NCBI GenBank assembly: GCA_032622095.1
Contig: CP136068.1
Coordinates: forward strand, 164,381,465 to 164,445,464
DNA length: 64,000 nt
Direction of reading: 5' to 3'
DNA from: Siphonodentalium dalli
Lineage: Eukaryota > Mollusca > Scaphopoda > Gadilida > Siphonodentaliidae
The notes beneath the pieces are model-generated. The model searched no databases. It was not told the DNA's origin and saw only the letters and a program-made list of their open reading frames with translations. Of the stretch, positions 20,691 to 31,259 are shown in pieces (position 1 is the stretch's first letter; every line of letters starts with the position of its first letter). The position numbers were made by a program, and so were the translations under genes.

Positions 20691-22880
20691 GCCATGACAT
20701 GGCTCTTCGTCTATGGCGGCTGTTCTGGGTGGGGAAGACTCGTTGTCACGTGACGCTCTTGCTCTCATAGACATAGCGCACCAGCCAAATGGCCTTCTGA
20801 CTCTTCCCCATGGTGCAGTGGCCCACATCATTACAAGATGGGGCCCAGTCGATCCCCTGGAATAGTAATACCTTCGGGATACATCCGGGCCTGCTCCTCC
20901 GCAGTCATGTGATCATAGTGGTATATCATCGACATATCCACTGATTATGTGACAAAACGATTCGATACAATCATGACGAAAATACAGGCATTCGTATCTT
21001 CACGTCCGCTGTAAGCGCACTTTCCTAACGGAAACCGCCTAGTTCTTGCCTATGTGCATTCGGAACTCATCGTCCTCATATACGAGAAAAGACAGTATCT
21101 TACCTGTCATAGCAGGTAAGATCACGTGGCCAGGGGTATAACGTGATTTTATATTAACCTTACTTTATATTCAATAACCTAGGTTGTATTGTGTTATGTA
21201 TATTAACCTTGCTTTGTTATCACTAACAGCATGTCTTGCAGTCGAACATGATTCGAATTTGATGGCCACACACCGTGCAGGTTGCTCATTCACGGGTGTA
21301 TTACTTGTTATAGTTGGGTAAGGGCATATTAGTCAATGATTACCTACTTTGAGCAACCGTACCAGTCTTTACCTCGGGCAGGACCAGTTCCGGCCCCCCA
21401 GGTCCTGCTACGGCAGTTGAACCAATGGTAGGCGGGTGCTGCATGCGGTTGATTCGGGAAACCAATCTTCACGGGCGATTGCTCCGGCACCTTTCTCTCA
21501 GGTGCCTAATGGTAGTGGCAATACGATTATTAAATTTCGAAAAAATTCACATCGATATACTATTATTCCACATAGAGTGAAATTTCCATCAGTATTTTGA
21601 TTTCGGCCTGGATTCCTGCCACGAAGATCTGTTTATTGGGCACCTGGGAGTAGCCTTTGGCGGCTGTTCTGGGTGGGGAAGACTCGTTGTCACGTGACGC
21701 ATATGCTCTCATAGACATAGCGCACCAGCCAAATGGCCTTCTGACTCTTCCCCATGGTGCAGTGGCCCACATCATTACAAGATGGGGTCCAGTCGATCCC
21801 CTGGAATCGTAATACCTTCGGGATACATCCGGGCCTGCTCCTCCGCCGTCATGCGATCATAGTGGTATGTCATCGACATTTATTCCAGTTTGGTCAGGAC
21901 CACCTGCATTTGGGGGATTCCATGGAAGGGGCTTCCTCTGATCAAATGGCTCATCAGAACTTATTCCCTCTGGCCTTGGGGGCGCAGCTTGATGATGCCC
22001 CAGAATTTGAGGGGGTGACCTTGGACAGGCCATAGCTACTTATCCCAAATGCAAGAGCATTTGTCTTGCGTCGAACCATTTCAGAGTAGGCCTCTTCCAC
22101 AGTCTGGTATCCCAACCTGATGCAGCCAATTCTGTTGGCGTCGATCTTGACATGCTTCTCTGCATCGCATGGCGTCGGCAGGTTTGACGACGATGAGCAA
22201 GAATCGCGGGTCGACAGTGGGTCGTCAGGCACACTGTCGGACGAGGATTCTTTTATAAAAGAAAAAAGAAGAAAAGAAAAAGAAAGAAGAAATAAAAAGA
22301 AGAAAGAGAAAAAATAGCCTTTGGAGGATGTTCTGGGTGGGGTAGACTCGTTGTCACGTGACGCTCTTGCTCTCATAGTCTAGACATAGCGCACCAGCCA
22401 AATGGCCTTCTGACTCTTCCCCATGGTGCAGTGGCCCACATCATTACAAGATGGGGTCCAGTCGATCCCCTGGAATCGTAATACCTTCGGGATACATCCA
22501 GGCCACTCCTTCACCGGTAGGAAAGAAAGGCTGAATGATCTGGGTGGGGAAGACTTGTTGTTGCGTGCCTCCAAGTGCTGCACCAACCAACCTTCTAACT
22601 CTTCCCCATGGTGCAGGGGCCCACATCTCCACAAGATGGGGTCCAATCCCCTGGAATCGTAATACCTTAGGGATACCTCCAGGCCACTCCTTCACCGGTA
22701 GGAAAGAAAGGCTGAATGATCTGGGTGGGGAAGTCTTGTTGCGTGCCTCCAAGAGCTGCACCAACCAGCCTTCTATCTCTTCCCCACGGTGCAGTGGCCC
22801 ACATCTCCACACGATGGGGTCCAATCTCCTGGAATCGTAATACCTTCGGGATACCTCCAGGCCACTCCTTCACCGGTCAT
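20691..22880 (-). pseudogene. Direct-repeat cassettes with decayed - strand coding, unknown family
   Basis: A cassette containing ccttctgactcttccccatg, gtgcagtggcccacatc and ggaatcgtaataccttcggg occurs at about 20700-20925 and 21655-21870, then three times in tandem (about 180-187 bp apart) at 22380-22880. On the - strand the tandem part is largely open and each unit would read like VEMWATAPWGRVRRLVGAAL followed by IIQPFFPTGEGVAW, with frame breaks between units. Between 21960 and 22250 the - strand frame gives a protein-like stretch (KIDANRIGCIRLGYQTVEEA). I recognise no family; a decayed element-borne gene is the likeliest reading, and a non-coding repeat is the alternative. Confidence 0.35.
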
Positions 22881-23712
22881 TTTGCAATTTTGATCATTCT
22901 GCTACATTTGATCATTTCGAAATGTACCCGACACTCGTTATGTGCGCCATCATAGATCACTGATGCTTCTATGCTTGTTCATCAAGTCCGCTGTGGTGTT
23001 CTCTAATCCCATATATACTGGTATGCAATGATACCTTGGATCATGATGGCGTTCCCTGCTCTCTACATTATACGAGGCTGGAGTACAGATGTGTGGCATG
23101 ATATAATGAAACCTCATACCTCGCTATGATATCTGCAGCATATCATTTTTATATCTGGTTTGTGTATCACAGGGAGCAATTTACTTTCGATATCTGATTA
23201 GCAAATAATCTCACATTGACATGATTAGATAGCATTTTTATAACATCATACATGTATAAAGAAATTCCTCGCTATTACCGGTATCCACATTTCAGTGGCA
23301 AATCGCGATGCGATTCCAGTTAATTTGCTCCCTGGTGTATCATAAGCATTCTGATATCTTATGGCCTACACAATGGCTGCATGTGACATCAGTTCATAAT
23401 GTGAACTGTCGAGAGAGCGAAGAAGATGACAAAGAGAATAGGATGCAGCAAAGTTATACTTGCTCGGTTGTCTCGCTAGCATGAATTATATGGCACTACC
23501 TGGGATGTTTATTCCAAAAACAAGGGGGGCGGGCGGTACACATTTGAGCAATGTCGTAATCTGAATTGGGAGCTCTTTCACGTAACATAATCATATCTGA
23601 TTCATGACTAAATCACATTTACATGAATCATGTTTCGGAAGAGTACATTCCCATCGAATTTGGATATTAATTAACTTTATTGCTCGTGCCTCCTCCTGGG
23701 CTTGCATTCTAA
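22881..23712. other. Intron 6, no feature seen
   Basis: AT-rich, no bounded repeat or credible ORF. Confidence 0.45.
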
Positions 23713-24075
23713 TCCATATAGTTCAGTTGAGGGCTTCTCCTTGGCGGAAAAATATAATATTTATAAATAATATTACTTTTTCCTTAAGGGAAGCCCGAAA
23801 CTGAACTATCATAGATCCCTCCCATGGTGGTGCCATTCCCAACCCCGCGACTCGCAAATCTCATGATTAAGTCGGAAATAAAAAACTGACTAGACAATAG
23901 ATAGAATGCGGGTGTATTCATGCGAGACTAATCTGGACACGGATGTGAGTGGGGTCGGCACAGCAATAAAATTTTAACCCTCCTGATTGACACAAGGCCG
24001 GAGACGTAATCCATATAGTTCAGTTTCGGGCTTCCCTTAAGGAAAAAGTAATATTATTTATAAATATTATATATC
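23713..24075. mobile_element. Palindromic element with 'gaactatatgg' ends
   Basis: aatattactttttccttaag then ggaagcccgaaactgaac at 23772-23812 faces its complement at 24015-24065 (gttcagtttcgggcttccct). The middle (23889-24010) and the adjacent gttcagttgagggcttctcc at 23720 match 19050-19245 in inverse orientation. The element therefore has at least two end variants (…aaaccgaaac… and …ccctcaactg…). Confidence 0.6.
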
Positions 24076-24107
24076 TGTACAAGAAATATAGATCAAGGCG
24101 CTTTAGA

Positions 24108-24323
24108 ATGAGGGAGGGGCGATGTACCTATGGGAATACCAGGATAAGTGTGTGATTATGTGTTATTTTTTCCGGTTTATTTTGAGGGAGGGATGCAGTA
24201 CTTATGTAAATGCCATGATAAGTGCATGGTTATGTGTTATTTTTTCAGGTTTAGGTGGAGGGATGGGCGCTGTTCCTATTGGAATGCCATGATAAGTGCA
24301 TGAATATGTGTTTATTTTTTCAG
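24108..24323 (+). repeat. Tandem decayed copies of exon 7 with its acceptor (about 74-bp unit)
   Basis: Three upstream copies of 'ttttttcaggtttagg-gagggagggatgcagtacctatggga' precede the real exon. In the third, the acceptor tttttcag and the frame GLGGGMGAVPIGM are intact, but TGA follows and no good donor is present. In the second the acceptor is tttttccgg. Spacing is 70-75 bp. Confidence 0.85.
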
Positions 24324-24381
24324 GTTTAGGGCGAGGGAGGGGTGCAGTACCTATGGGAAGAGGATATGCTCCACCTGGCTC
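24324..24381 (+). CDS. Exon 7 of unrecognised GRG-rich protein gene (GRG micro-exon)
   Basis: A 58-nt exon with acceptor gtgtttattttttcag and strong donor GTGAGT. Two entry nt complete Gly after exon 6; it leaves two nt (TC). It encodes (G)LGRGRGAVPMGRGYAPPG(S), adding three more Arg-Gly sites like those in exon 6. It is the last of four tandem related copies and the only one that reads through to a good donor. The gene should continue with at least one more exon starting with one nt. Confidence 0.7.
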
Positions 24382-24569
24382 GTGAGTACAAGATCAAAAC
24401 TTAAAGATATATTCAGGGTTCCAGACCTCCAGTTACAACAACAACATACAAATTCTAATTTAACTTCACCTTTGCATTATCTCACTGAAAATAATTTGAA
24501 AACTTAAAGCAACATATAAACTATTTAATACTAAACAACATAACATAACTATTATTAAACAACATATAT
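24382..24569. other. Intron 7, no feature seen
   Basis: A/T-rich; several aacaacata phrases only. Confidence 0.4.
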
Positions 24570-25232
24570 AGAGGATATGAAATGAGTGTTTATCTCATAT
24601 GATATTTATGAAACGAGTCTAAGAATTTTCAGTTTTCTCGAGCCTCCGGCGAGAGAAAACTGAAAATTCGTGACGAGTTTCATAAATATCATATGAGAGA
24701 AACACGAATTACATATTCTATTTATCATATGACACCTATAAATTGATTATGATGTCCAAAACGCACACAAATCACTAAATAGCTATATGACATCGGCAGC
24801 AAAAGGTTAATGTGACGTCACTTCATTGCACCGGAAGCCCAATTACACCTGGTGAACTAGCAGAAATAATATGCACGCGAAGATATAGTGCGCTATTCTG
24901 TTCTCAGTTTGTGACATTATATCGTATGTTTATTAGATAAATACGAATTACATATTCTATTTATCGTATAACAATGTCCAAAACTATATATTTCAAGATT
25001 ATAATTGCGAGAATTTCGGCATCGCGTTGATTCGTGTATTTGACACGCACGAATTTGACCTGCATTTAGTCAGAGATGCGGCTCGGCCCCCGGCTGCCAT
25101 TCAGCCAATCAGAACACACTTTTTGTCAACAAACCAATCAAATTATCGGAAGGTGATATGAATTAGTAATTGATATGAAATTGATTTATGACATAGTTTC
25201 CAACGTAAATAATGATTGAGTCATATGATAAA
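24570..25232. mobile_element. Dispersed 0.6-kb element, copy A
   Basis: Starts tagaggatatgaaatgagtg and ends gattgagtcatatgataa. A second copy with deletions lies at 46881-47472 inside the Helitron. The left part contains a hairpin (atttatgaaacgagtc ... gacgagtttcataaat with inner cagttttctcgagcc). No coding; no superfamily assigned. Confidence 0.75.
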
Positions 25233-25406
25233 AACTGTTATTACACATACTGTATTAATGTACCTTGAGTTAATTACCGGACCACATGCCATGTCAGATT
25301 TGATATTACTGGTATCTGCCATATTTCAATAAACAAAGTTCCACAGAGCAATGCCATGTTTGTGTATAAGGCTGTTTTGTTAACCACCAACTATATTATT
25401 TTACAG

Positions 25407-25428
25407 GCAATTTGCAACATCATGTTAG
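25407..25428 (+). CDS. Possible terminal exon of the GRG-rich protein gene
   Basis: The acceptor ctatattattttacag is strong. One entry nt would complete Ser (TCG) after exon 7 and then read QFATSC and TAG. Phase fits, but the coding part is only 22 nt and no AATAAA or ATTAAA follows within 200 bp, so this may be chance. The real continuation could instead lie far downstream, although no other exon with GRG-type coding was found in the window. Confidence 0.25.
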
Positions 25429-25616
25429 ATGTTATATATATGTTAATTAACCGTTCTCTTTTGACCTATAAATTCCAATAATTTATCTATACTACTTTAG
25501 TACGTAACAGTATACTGTATAATTCAACATCTAGATTCTAAATTATGATTCCGATCACAGCAATTTACTAACGCCAATGGATGGGTTAAACATCTACCGA
25601 TCATGATCTGCCTCTC

Positions 25617-26250
25617 ATTAGCTCAACTTTACTTTGTCTTCCGTCGTGTGTGTGCGTGTGTGATTTGTCAACAATTTCATTTAGCACGGGCTACAGGTCG
25701 TGCCTTTGGTCGGGTCATTATGAAATTTGTCATGGCTGTTGACATTGACATGTAGATGGGAACGAGTCATTTTGGGGTCATTCGGCAAAAAAACATGGCC
25801 GCCAGTGGCCATCTTGGATTTCAAAATTCAATCCATTAGCACGGGCTACAGGTTGTACTGTTCGTCTGATCATTTTGAAATTTGTCATGGATGTTAATAT
25901 TGACATATAGATGGGAATGAGTAATTTTGGGGTCGTTCTGCCAAAAAACATGTCTGCCAACAGCCATCTTGGATTTTACTCTTTGCATGACTAAATCCTT
26001 TGGCACGGGCTACAGGTTGTAGCTTTGGTCGGATCATCATAGAATTTGTGATGGATGTTAACAATGACATGTAGATGGGAACAAGTCATTTTTGGGGTCA
26101 TTCGGCAAAAAAACATGGCTGCCAGCGGCCGTCTTGGATTTTACTCTTTGTGTAACTAAGCCTTTCAACTTTCCACATTCCTAATCACTCCATTGACTGT
26201 AACGCATGAAATTATTCCCTTTCAAAATTGACACTTTCATTTTATAAAAA
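25617..26250 (+). mobile_element. Tandem-cored Helitron/Helentron-like element, short copy (about 3-4 units)
   Basis: Starts ttagctcaactttactttgt and ends gacactttcatt after a hairpin-forming segment. Units of about 160 bp contain cacgggctacaggt, gaaatttgtcatgg, gacatgtagatgggaac and ccatcttggatttta. Larger copies at 34866-38295 and 41873-44651. Confidence 0.65.
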
Positions 26251-26635
26251 GGCTATTTCGTGGGGACATCAATTCATCAATCAACAGGTCCTGCAATAGC
26301 AGATTACTGACATCTTTGAGTAGACCAAGTAGGCTTAACATACTTAGGTAGACATTATTGAGAAATCGGACCCCCAGGTTTTCCGGCGCTGAAAGGGCGT
26401 CACGTAATCAGTGCAATAACCGGCTTCATTTCACACGCTGGTTGGGAAGTAATTTATTGTTTTATGTAACCTGCTCGTAGCGAATCCATTACCCTTTATT
26501 AAGAGACCAATTTCATTGAGCATTGTTTATACAAACTATTATAGCAGGGATCAGATGATTTTGTATCTACACAACTATGAATAGGCCACTGATCAATTTC
26601 AATTAATTACATCTATTACACTCCTATGTTGGGCT
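26251..26635. other. No feature seen
   Basis: Single-copy-looking AT-rich sequence between two arrays. Confidence 0.4.
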
Positions 26636-28190
26636 GCAACGATTCAGAGGTTACCAAATGATGATCCTATCAAACAATCGCGACGTATAGCAGATATCTA
26701 ACACCCGAGGTTAGCAAATGACGATCATATCAAACAATCGCGACAAACAATCGCGACATACAGCAGATATCATGACTCAGCAATAAAAAACATTAATCTC
26801 AATACCAATCTAACACCCGAGGTTAGCAAATGATGATCATATCAAACAATCGCGACGTATAGCAGATATCTAACACCCGAGGTTAGCAAATGACGATCAT
26901 ATCAAACAATCGCGACATACAGCAGATATCATGACTCAGCAATAAAAAACATTAATCTCAATACCAATCTAACACCCGAGGTTAGCAAATGATGATCATA
27001 TCAAACAATCGCGACGTATAGCAGATATCTAACACCCGAGGTTAGCAAATGACGATCATATCAAACAATAGCGACATACAGCAGATATCATGACTCAGCA
27101 ATAAAAAACATTAATTTCAATACCAATCTAACACCCGAGGTTAGCAAATGACAATCATATCAAACAATCGCGACAAACAATCGCGACATACAGCAGATAT
27201 CATGACTCAGCAATAAAAAACATTAATCTCAATACCAATCTAACACCCGAGGTTAGCAAATGATGATCATATCAAACAATCGCGACGTATAGCAGATATC
27301 TAACACCCGAGGTTAGCAAATGACGATCATATCAAACAATCGCGACATACAGCAGATATCATGACTCAGCAATAAAAAACATTAATCTCAATACCAATCT
27401 AACACCCGAGGTTAGCAAATGACAATCATATCAAACAATCGCGACAAACAATCGCGACATACAGCAGATATCATGACTCAGCAATAAAAAACATTAATCT
27501 CAATACCAATCTAACACCCGAGGTTAGCAAATGACGATCATATCAAACAATCGCGACGTATAGCAGATATCTAACACCCGAGGTTAGCAAATGACGATCA
27601 TATCAAACAATCGCGACATACAGCAGATATCATGACTCAGCAATAAAAAACATTAATCTCAATACCAATCTAACACCCGAGGTTAGCAAATGACGATCAT
27701 ATCAAACAATCGCGACGTATAGCAGATATCTAACACCCGAGGTTAGCAAATGACGATCATATCAAACAATCGCGACATACAGCAGATATCATGACTCAGC
27801 AATAAAAAACATTAATCTCAATACCAATCTTAACACCCGAGGTTAGCAAATGACGATCATATCAGACAATCGCGATGTATAGCAGATATCATGACTCAGC
27901 AATAAAAAACGTTAATCTCAATACCAATCTAACACCTGAGGTTAGCAAATGATGATCGTATCAAACAATCGCGACGTACAGCAGACATCATGACTCAGCA
28001 ATAAAAAACATTAATCTCAATACCAATCTAACACCCGAGGTTAGCAAATGACGATCATATCAAACAATCGCGACGTATAGCAGATATCATGACTCAGCAA
28101 TAAAAAACTTTAATCTCAATACCAATCTAACACCCGAGGTTAGCAAATGATGATCATATCAAACAAACGTGACATACAGCGGACATTGTT
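26636..28190. repeat. Satellite with 60-bp and 99-bp alternating units (159-bp higher-order unit)
   Basis: The core cgaggttagcaaatgacgat then catatcaaacaatcgcgac recurs throughout. A short unit (ending gcagatatctaacacc, 60 bp) alternates with a long unit (adding atgactcagcaataaaaaac and attaatctcaataccaatc, 99 bp). The pair repeats every 159 bp, for example at 26812, 26971 and 27130. Some units have an extra aaacaatcgcgac, and toward the 3' end the alternation is lost. Confidence 0.9.
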
Positions 28191-28407
28191 GCCTTCGGAA
28201 ATGTTTAGATAATAAGTTGAACCCTTTCTATACTTAATACACATTGTCGAGTAGTTCCCTAAGGAAATGTTTAGATAATAAATTAACCCTTTCTATACTA
28301 AATACTCATTGACGAGTAATTCTCTTAGGAAATGTTCAGATAGGTCATTTGTTGAACTATTATCTGTAACAGTTCCCTCTGATAAATATGACTCCTACTG
28401 CACGTTT
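28191..28407. repeat. About 68-bp tandem repeat (2-3 copies)
   Basis: ggaaatgtttagataataa followed by ccctttctatact recurs at 28197, 28265 and, truncated, 28330. It borders the satellite. Confidence 0.6.
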
Positions 28408-29490
28408 ATTATGCCCCTGACTTGAAGTCGGCGGGTATATAGTTGATGTCTCCGTCCGTCCGTACGTCCGTACAAACATTTTGCATTATTGTTCAGCAAC
28501 CGCTGGGCAGATTTAGCTGATATTTGGTATGGTGATAGAGCAGCATGGGGGAACAGCTACATGCATATCGCGGGTTTTGTCCACCCATTTTCACCAGAGT
28601 TATAGCCCTTTTTTTACTTAGAAAATTCAATTTTGTCCATCCGTACAAACATTTTGCATTATTGTTCAGCAACCGCTGGGCAGATTTAGCTGATATTTGG
28701 TATGGTTATAGAGCACATGCATAGGGCGCGTTTCGTACACCCATTTTCACCAGAGTTATGGCCCTTTTTTTACTTAGAAAATTCAAGTTTTCTCTTGTTT
28801 TTTTGGTTTCCAGATGATAGCGTGAGCTTTGGTGGTACGATTGCAAATCCCGTATTTTTGTGGATCAGTTATATGAAAATACATGTCAAGTGCAAATTTG
28901 GGTATGATCTGATGATTTTTGCCAGAGTAATGGCCCTTTTTTCAACTTAGGAAATTTGAATTTTGTCCGTCCGTACAAAATTTGCATTATTGTTCAGCAA
29001 TCGCTGGGCAGATTTAGCTGATATTTGGTATGGTGATAGAGCAGCATGGGGGGGACAGCTACATGCATAGCGCGGGTTTCGTCCACCCATTTTCACCAGA
29101 GTTATGGCCCTTTTTTTACTTACAAAATTCAAGTTTTCTCTTGTTTTTGGGTTTCCAGATGATAGCGTGAGCTTTGGTGGTACGATTGCAAATCCCGTAT
29201 TTTTGTGGATCTTTTATATGAAAATACATGTCAAGTGCGAATTTGGGTATGATCTGATGATTTTTGCCAGAGTTATGGCCCTTTTTTCAACTTAAAAAAT
29301 TTGAATTTTCGTTTGTTTTTGGGTTTCCGGATCACTTGTTTTGGGGTTTTTAGTCAACATTTCTGTACGAACTTCTTTTGAAATGGTCATATAGACCTCC
29401 TAGGATATCCGCAGTTTCGTCCATGCTTAATCCGAATTGCTACGGTCGGGGCAAATGCCACGCGACAGCGTACCTCTTGTTATCTATTGT
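28408..29490 (+). mobile_element. Tandem-cored element (about 456-bp unit, two copies)
   Basis: Starts ttattatgcccctgacttga with a gtccgtccgt run and ends gcgacagcgtacctcttgtt. Two large units each contain cattattgttcagcaa, gctgatatttggtatggt, cagagttatggcccttttt and agatgatagcgtgagctttg. Non-autonomous; the ORFs are repeat-derived. Confidence 0.6.
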
Positions 29491-29589
29491 CTGCCTATAT
29501 TTCCTGAAAAACATCTGTGGATGAATAATAGACTATTCCAGTGTATACTTTTATAACTGAACGGGAGAACCCATCTATTATAGTGTTAA

Positions 29590-30008
29590 CCCTTTACCCA
29601 ACAGAACGGCCCTGTGCCAATGCATTCTCTTATATATGCGAGTCGACCATAGGTCGCCTCACATATATAAGAGAATGCATTGGCTTAACACATATTAAAA
29701 ATGATAAAATTGTCAAAGAATGTAGAAAAATATTATGAAAATTGTTAAAGAATGTAAGAAAAAATGTTAATGGTTTTTTTAGGCCAATGCATTCTCTTAT
29801 ATATGCGAGGCGACGAGGCGACCTATGGTCGACTCGCATATATAAGAGAATGCATTGGCACAGGGCATAACTGTAACCATCACAATGTGGTCAATGAACC
29901 GGTTCCAATGATATCCATATTTGTATGGTGTTATTGAGACAGACCGAAGATATTTTAGGCTGTTGAAGCTTTATTTGGGCGTTTTTGGCCGGTTTGTTGG
30001 GTAAAGGG
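29590..30008. mobile_element. TTAA-type MITE, family 1
   Basis: Perfect TTAA on both sides. Ends CCCTTTACCCAACAGAACGG and ccggtttgttgggtaaaggg. Contains two full copies of the shared hairpin. At 29810-29820 gaggcga is duplicated, so the right-hand hairpin has a slightly longer loop. Confidence 0.85.
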
Positions 30009-30254
30009 TTAATCCTCATGATGATAAAGACCTCTTCCATTCCAGGAACATTGATAATGGCTTGTCATCAATGTCAATCAAAGACTGATGAGATCAGATT
30101 CTGTACTTATCAACGAATCAAAGTGCTCCAAATGGACAAGGCCTGCCTTCCAGCTGTCAATCAACCAATCATAGTGCTATAAATTGATGAGTGCTCACCT
30201 GTGATTGTGACAAAGGATTATAATCATTTCCATACAAGAAGGCCTGAACATAAG

Positions 30255-30480
30255 GTGCCAGTCATTTGCAGAATGAGGTCCCCAGAGGGTGAATTTAGTG
30301 ATGATACCCCACACAGAAGGCTAGCATCACTATATTCACCCTCTGGGGACCTCATTCTGCTTAGCTTCATCTGCTATGGGAGACCTAGATTCAGATTAAA
30401 GTTCCCAGTTTGTGAAGACGGTGATGTGCACCCATTTGGCACCTCGATTATGAACTATGTTGTCTCCAAATTTTGGGATA
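30255..30480. repeat. Hairpin repeat, family H, copy 5
   Basis: gccagtcatttgcagaatgag, arms gaggtccccagagggtgaat and attcaccctctggggacctc, then the second part agttcccagtttgtgaag ... tggcacctcgatta. The tail is interrupted by the TA-flanked half element. Confidence 0.7.
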
Positions 30481-30491
30481 TAAAGAAACTA

Positions 30492-30600
30492 CAGTAATGC
30501 CCTAAATAATCGACTCCTTAACCACAGCAGGATTATGGGTAACTTTTCAGGATTTAGTCAGAAATATAGCTTGTTGCCATTCATCGGAAAGCTCTCACTG
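30492..30600. mobile_element. Half-length TA-flanked MITE inserted in family H tail
   Basis: Flanked by TA (30490-30491 and 30601-30602). Starts CAGTAATGCCCTAAATAATC and stops at the mid-point phrase gctctcactg. Paralogous family H tails (agaaactaaactaaaaaag at 12885 and 16015) show the uninterrupted TA, proving this 109-bp unit plus one TA is the insertion. Confidence 0.75.
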
Positions 30601-30675
30601 TAAACCAAAAAGAAAAAGAAACTAAAACATGTGTTAATTTATCAATAAATATACTTTCCAGAGACGATGTGGCCT

Positions 30676-30755
30676 AATCAGAATGAAGTCCCCAGAGTAT
30701 GAATTTGGTGATACATCACTAAATTCACCGTCTGGGGACCTCATTCCGCAAATAT
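30676..30755. repeat. Hairpin repeat, family H, copy 6
   Basis: cagaatgaagtccccagagt and its complement-like gtctggggacctcattccgc. Followed at 30786 by a segment homologous to that around the C run at 16935-17050. Confidence 0.65.
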
Positions 30756-30928
30756 CTGGCATCATATTTTCAGCTTTTTCTGTTATGCCACACAAAGTAA
30801 ATATCCCGTTTCTCAGGCCCGCGTTCATGATCCTGAAACCCTGTGTGTGCAACCTTTTTATTCCCGTTTGTTACGTCATCGAAAAAATAATTATATTCAG
30901 AACGAAGTAATTGTGGTATTTTTGTATA

Positions 30929-31134
30929 CAGTAATGCCCTAAATAATCGACTCCTTAACCACAGCAGAATTTTGGGTAACTTTTCAGGATTTAGTTGGAA
31001 ATATGGCTTGTTGCCACTCAGTTCTCAGTGAGAGCTTTCCGATGAATGGCAACAAGCCATATTTCCGACTAAATCGTGAAAAAATACTCATAATTCTGCT
31101 GTGGTTAAGGAGTCGATTATTTAGGGCATTACTC
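30929..31134. mobile_element. TA-flanked fold-back MITE, copy 3
   Basis: TA on both sides; ends CAGTAATGCCCTAAATAATC and its complement ending gggcattactC, with one end mutation. Arms complementary across the element. Confidence 0.75.
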
Positions 31135-31259
31135 TACAAACTTGTGCAGAACTGAGACCAGTTTCCTGATTCAAATTTCCAATTCATTACTTTAATTTGT
31201 AACAATGTGTTAAAGGTACTCAATCCGATTCGATGGCCCCCATATCATCAGATTCCAAC

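Noticed and set aside
26636-28190. CRISPR array
   Set aside because: No constant-repeat/variable-spacer pattern; all parts of the unit repeat, and the context is eukaryotic.
30044-30182. A further exon of the GRG gene after acceptor ttccattccag
   Set aside because: The required phase meets TGA after 14 codons and the composition does not continue the GRG region; it lies against a MITE.
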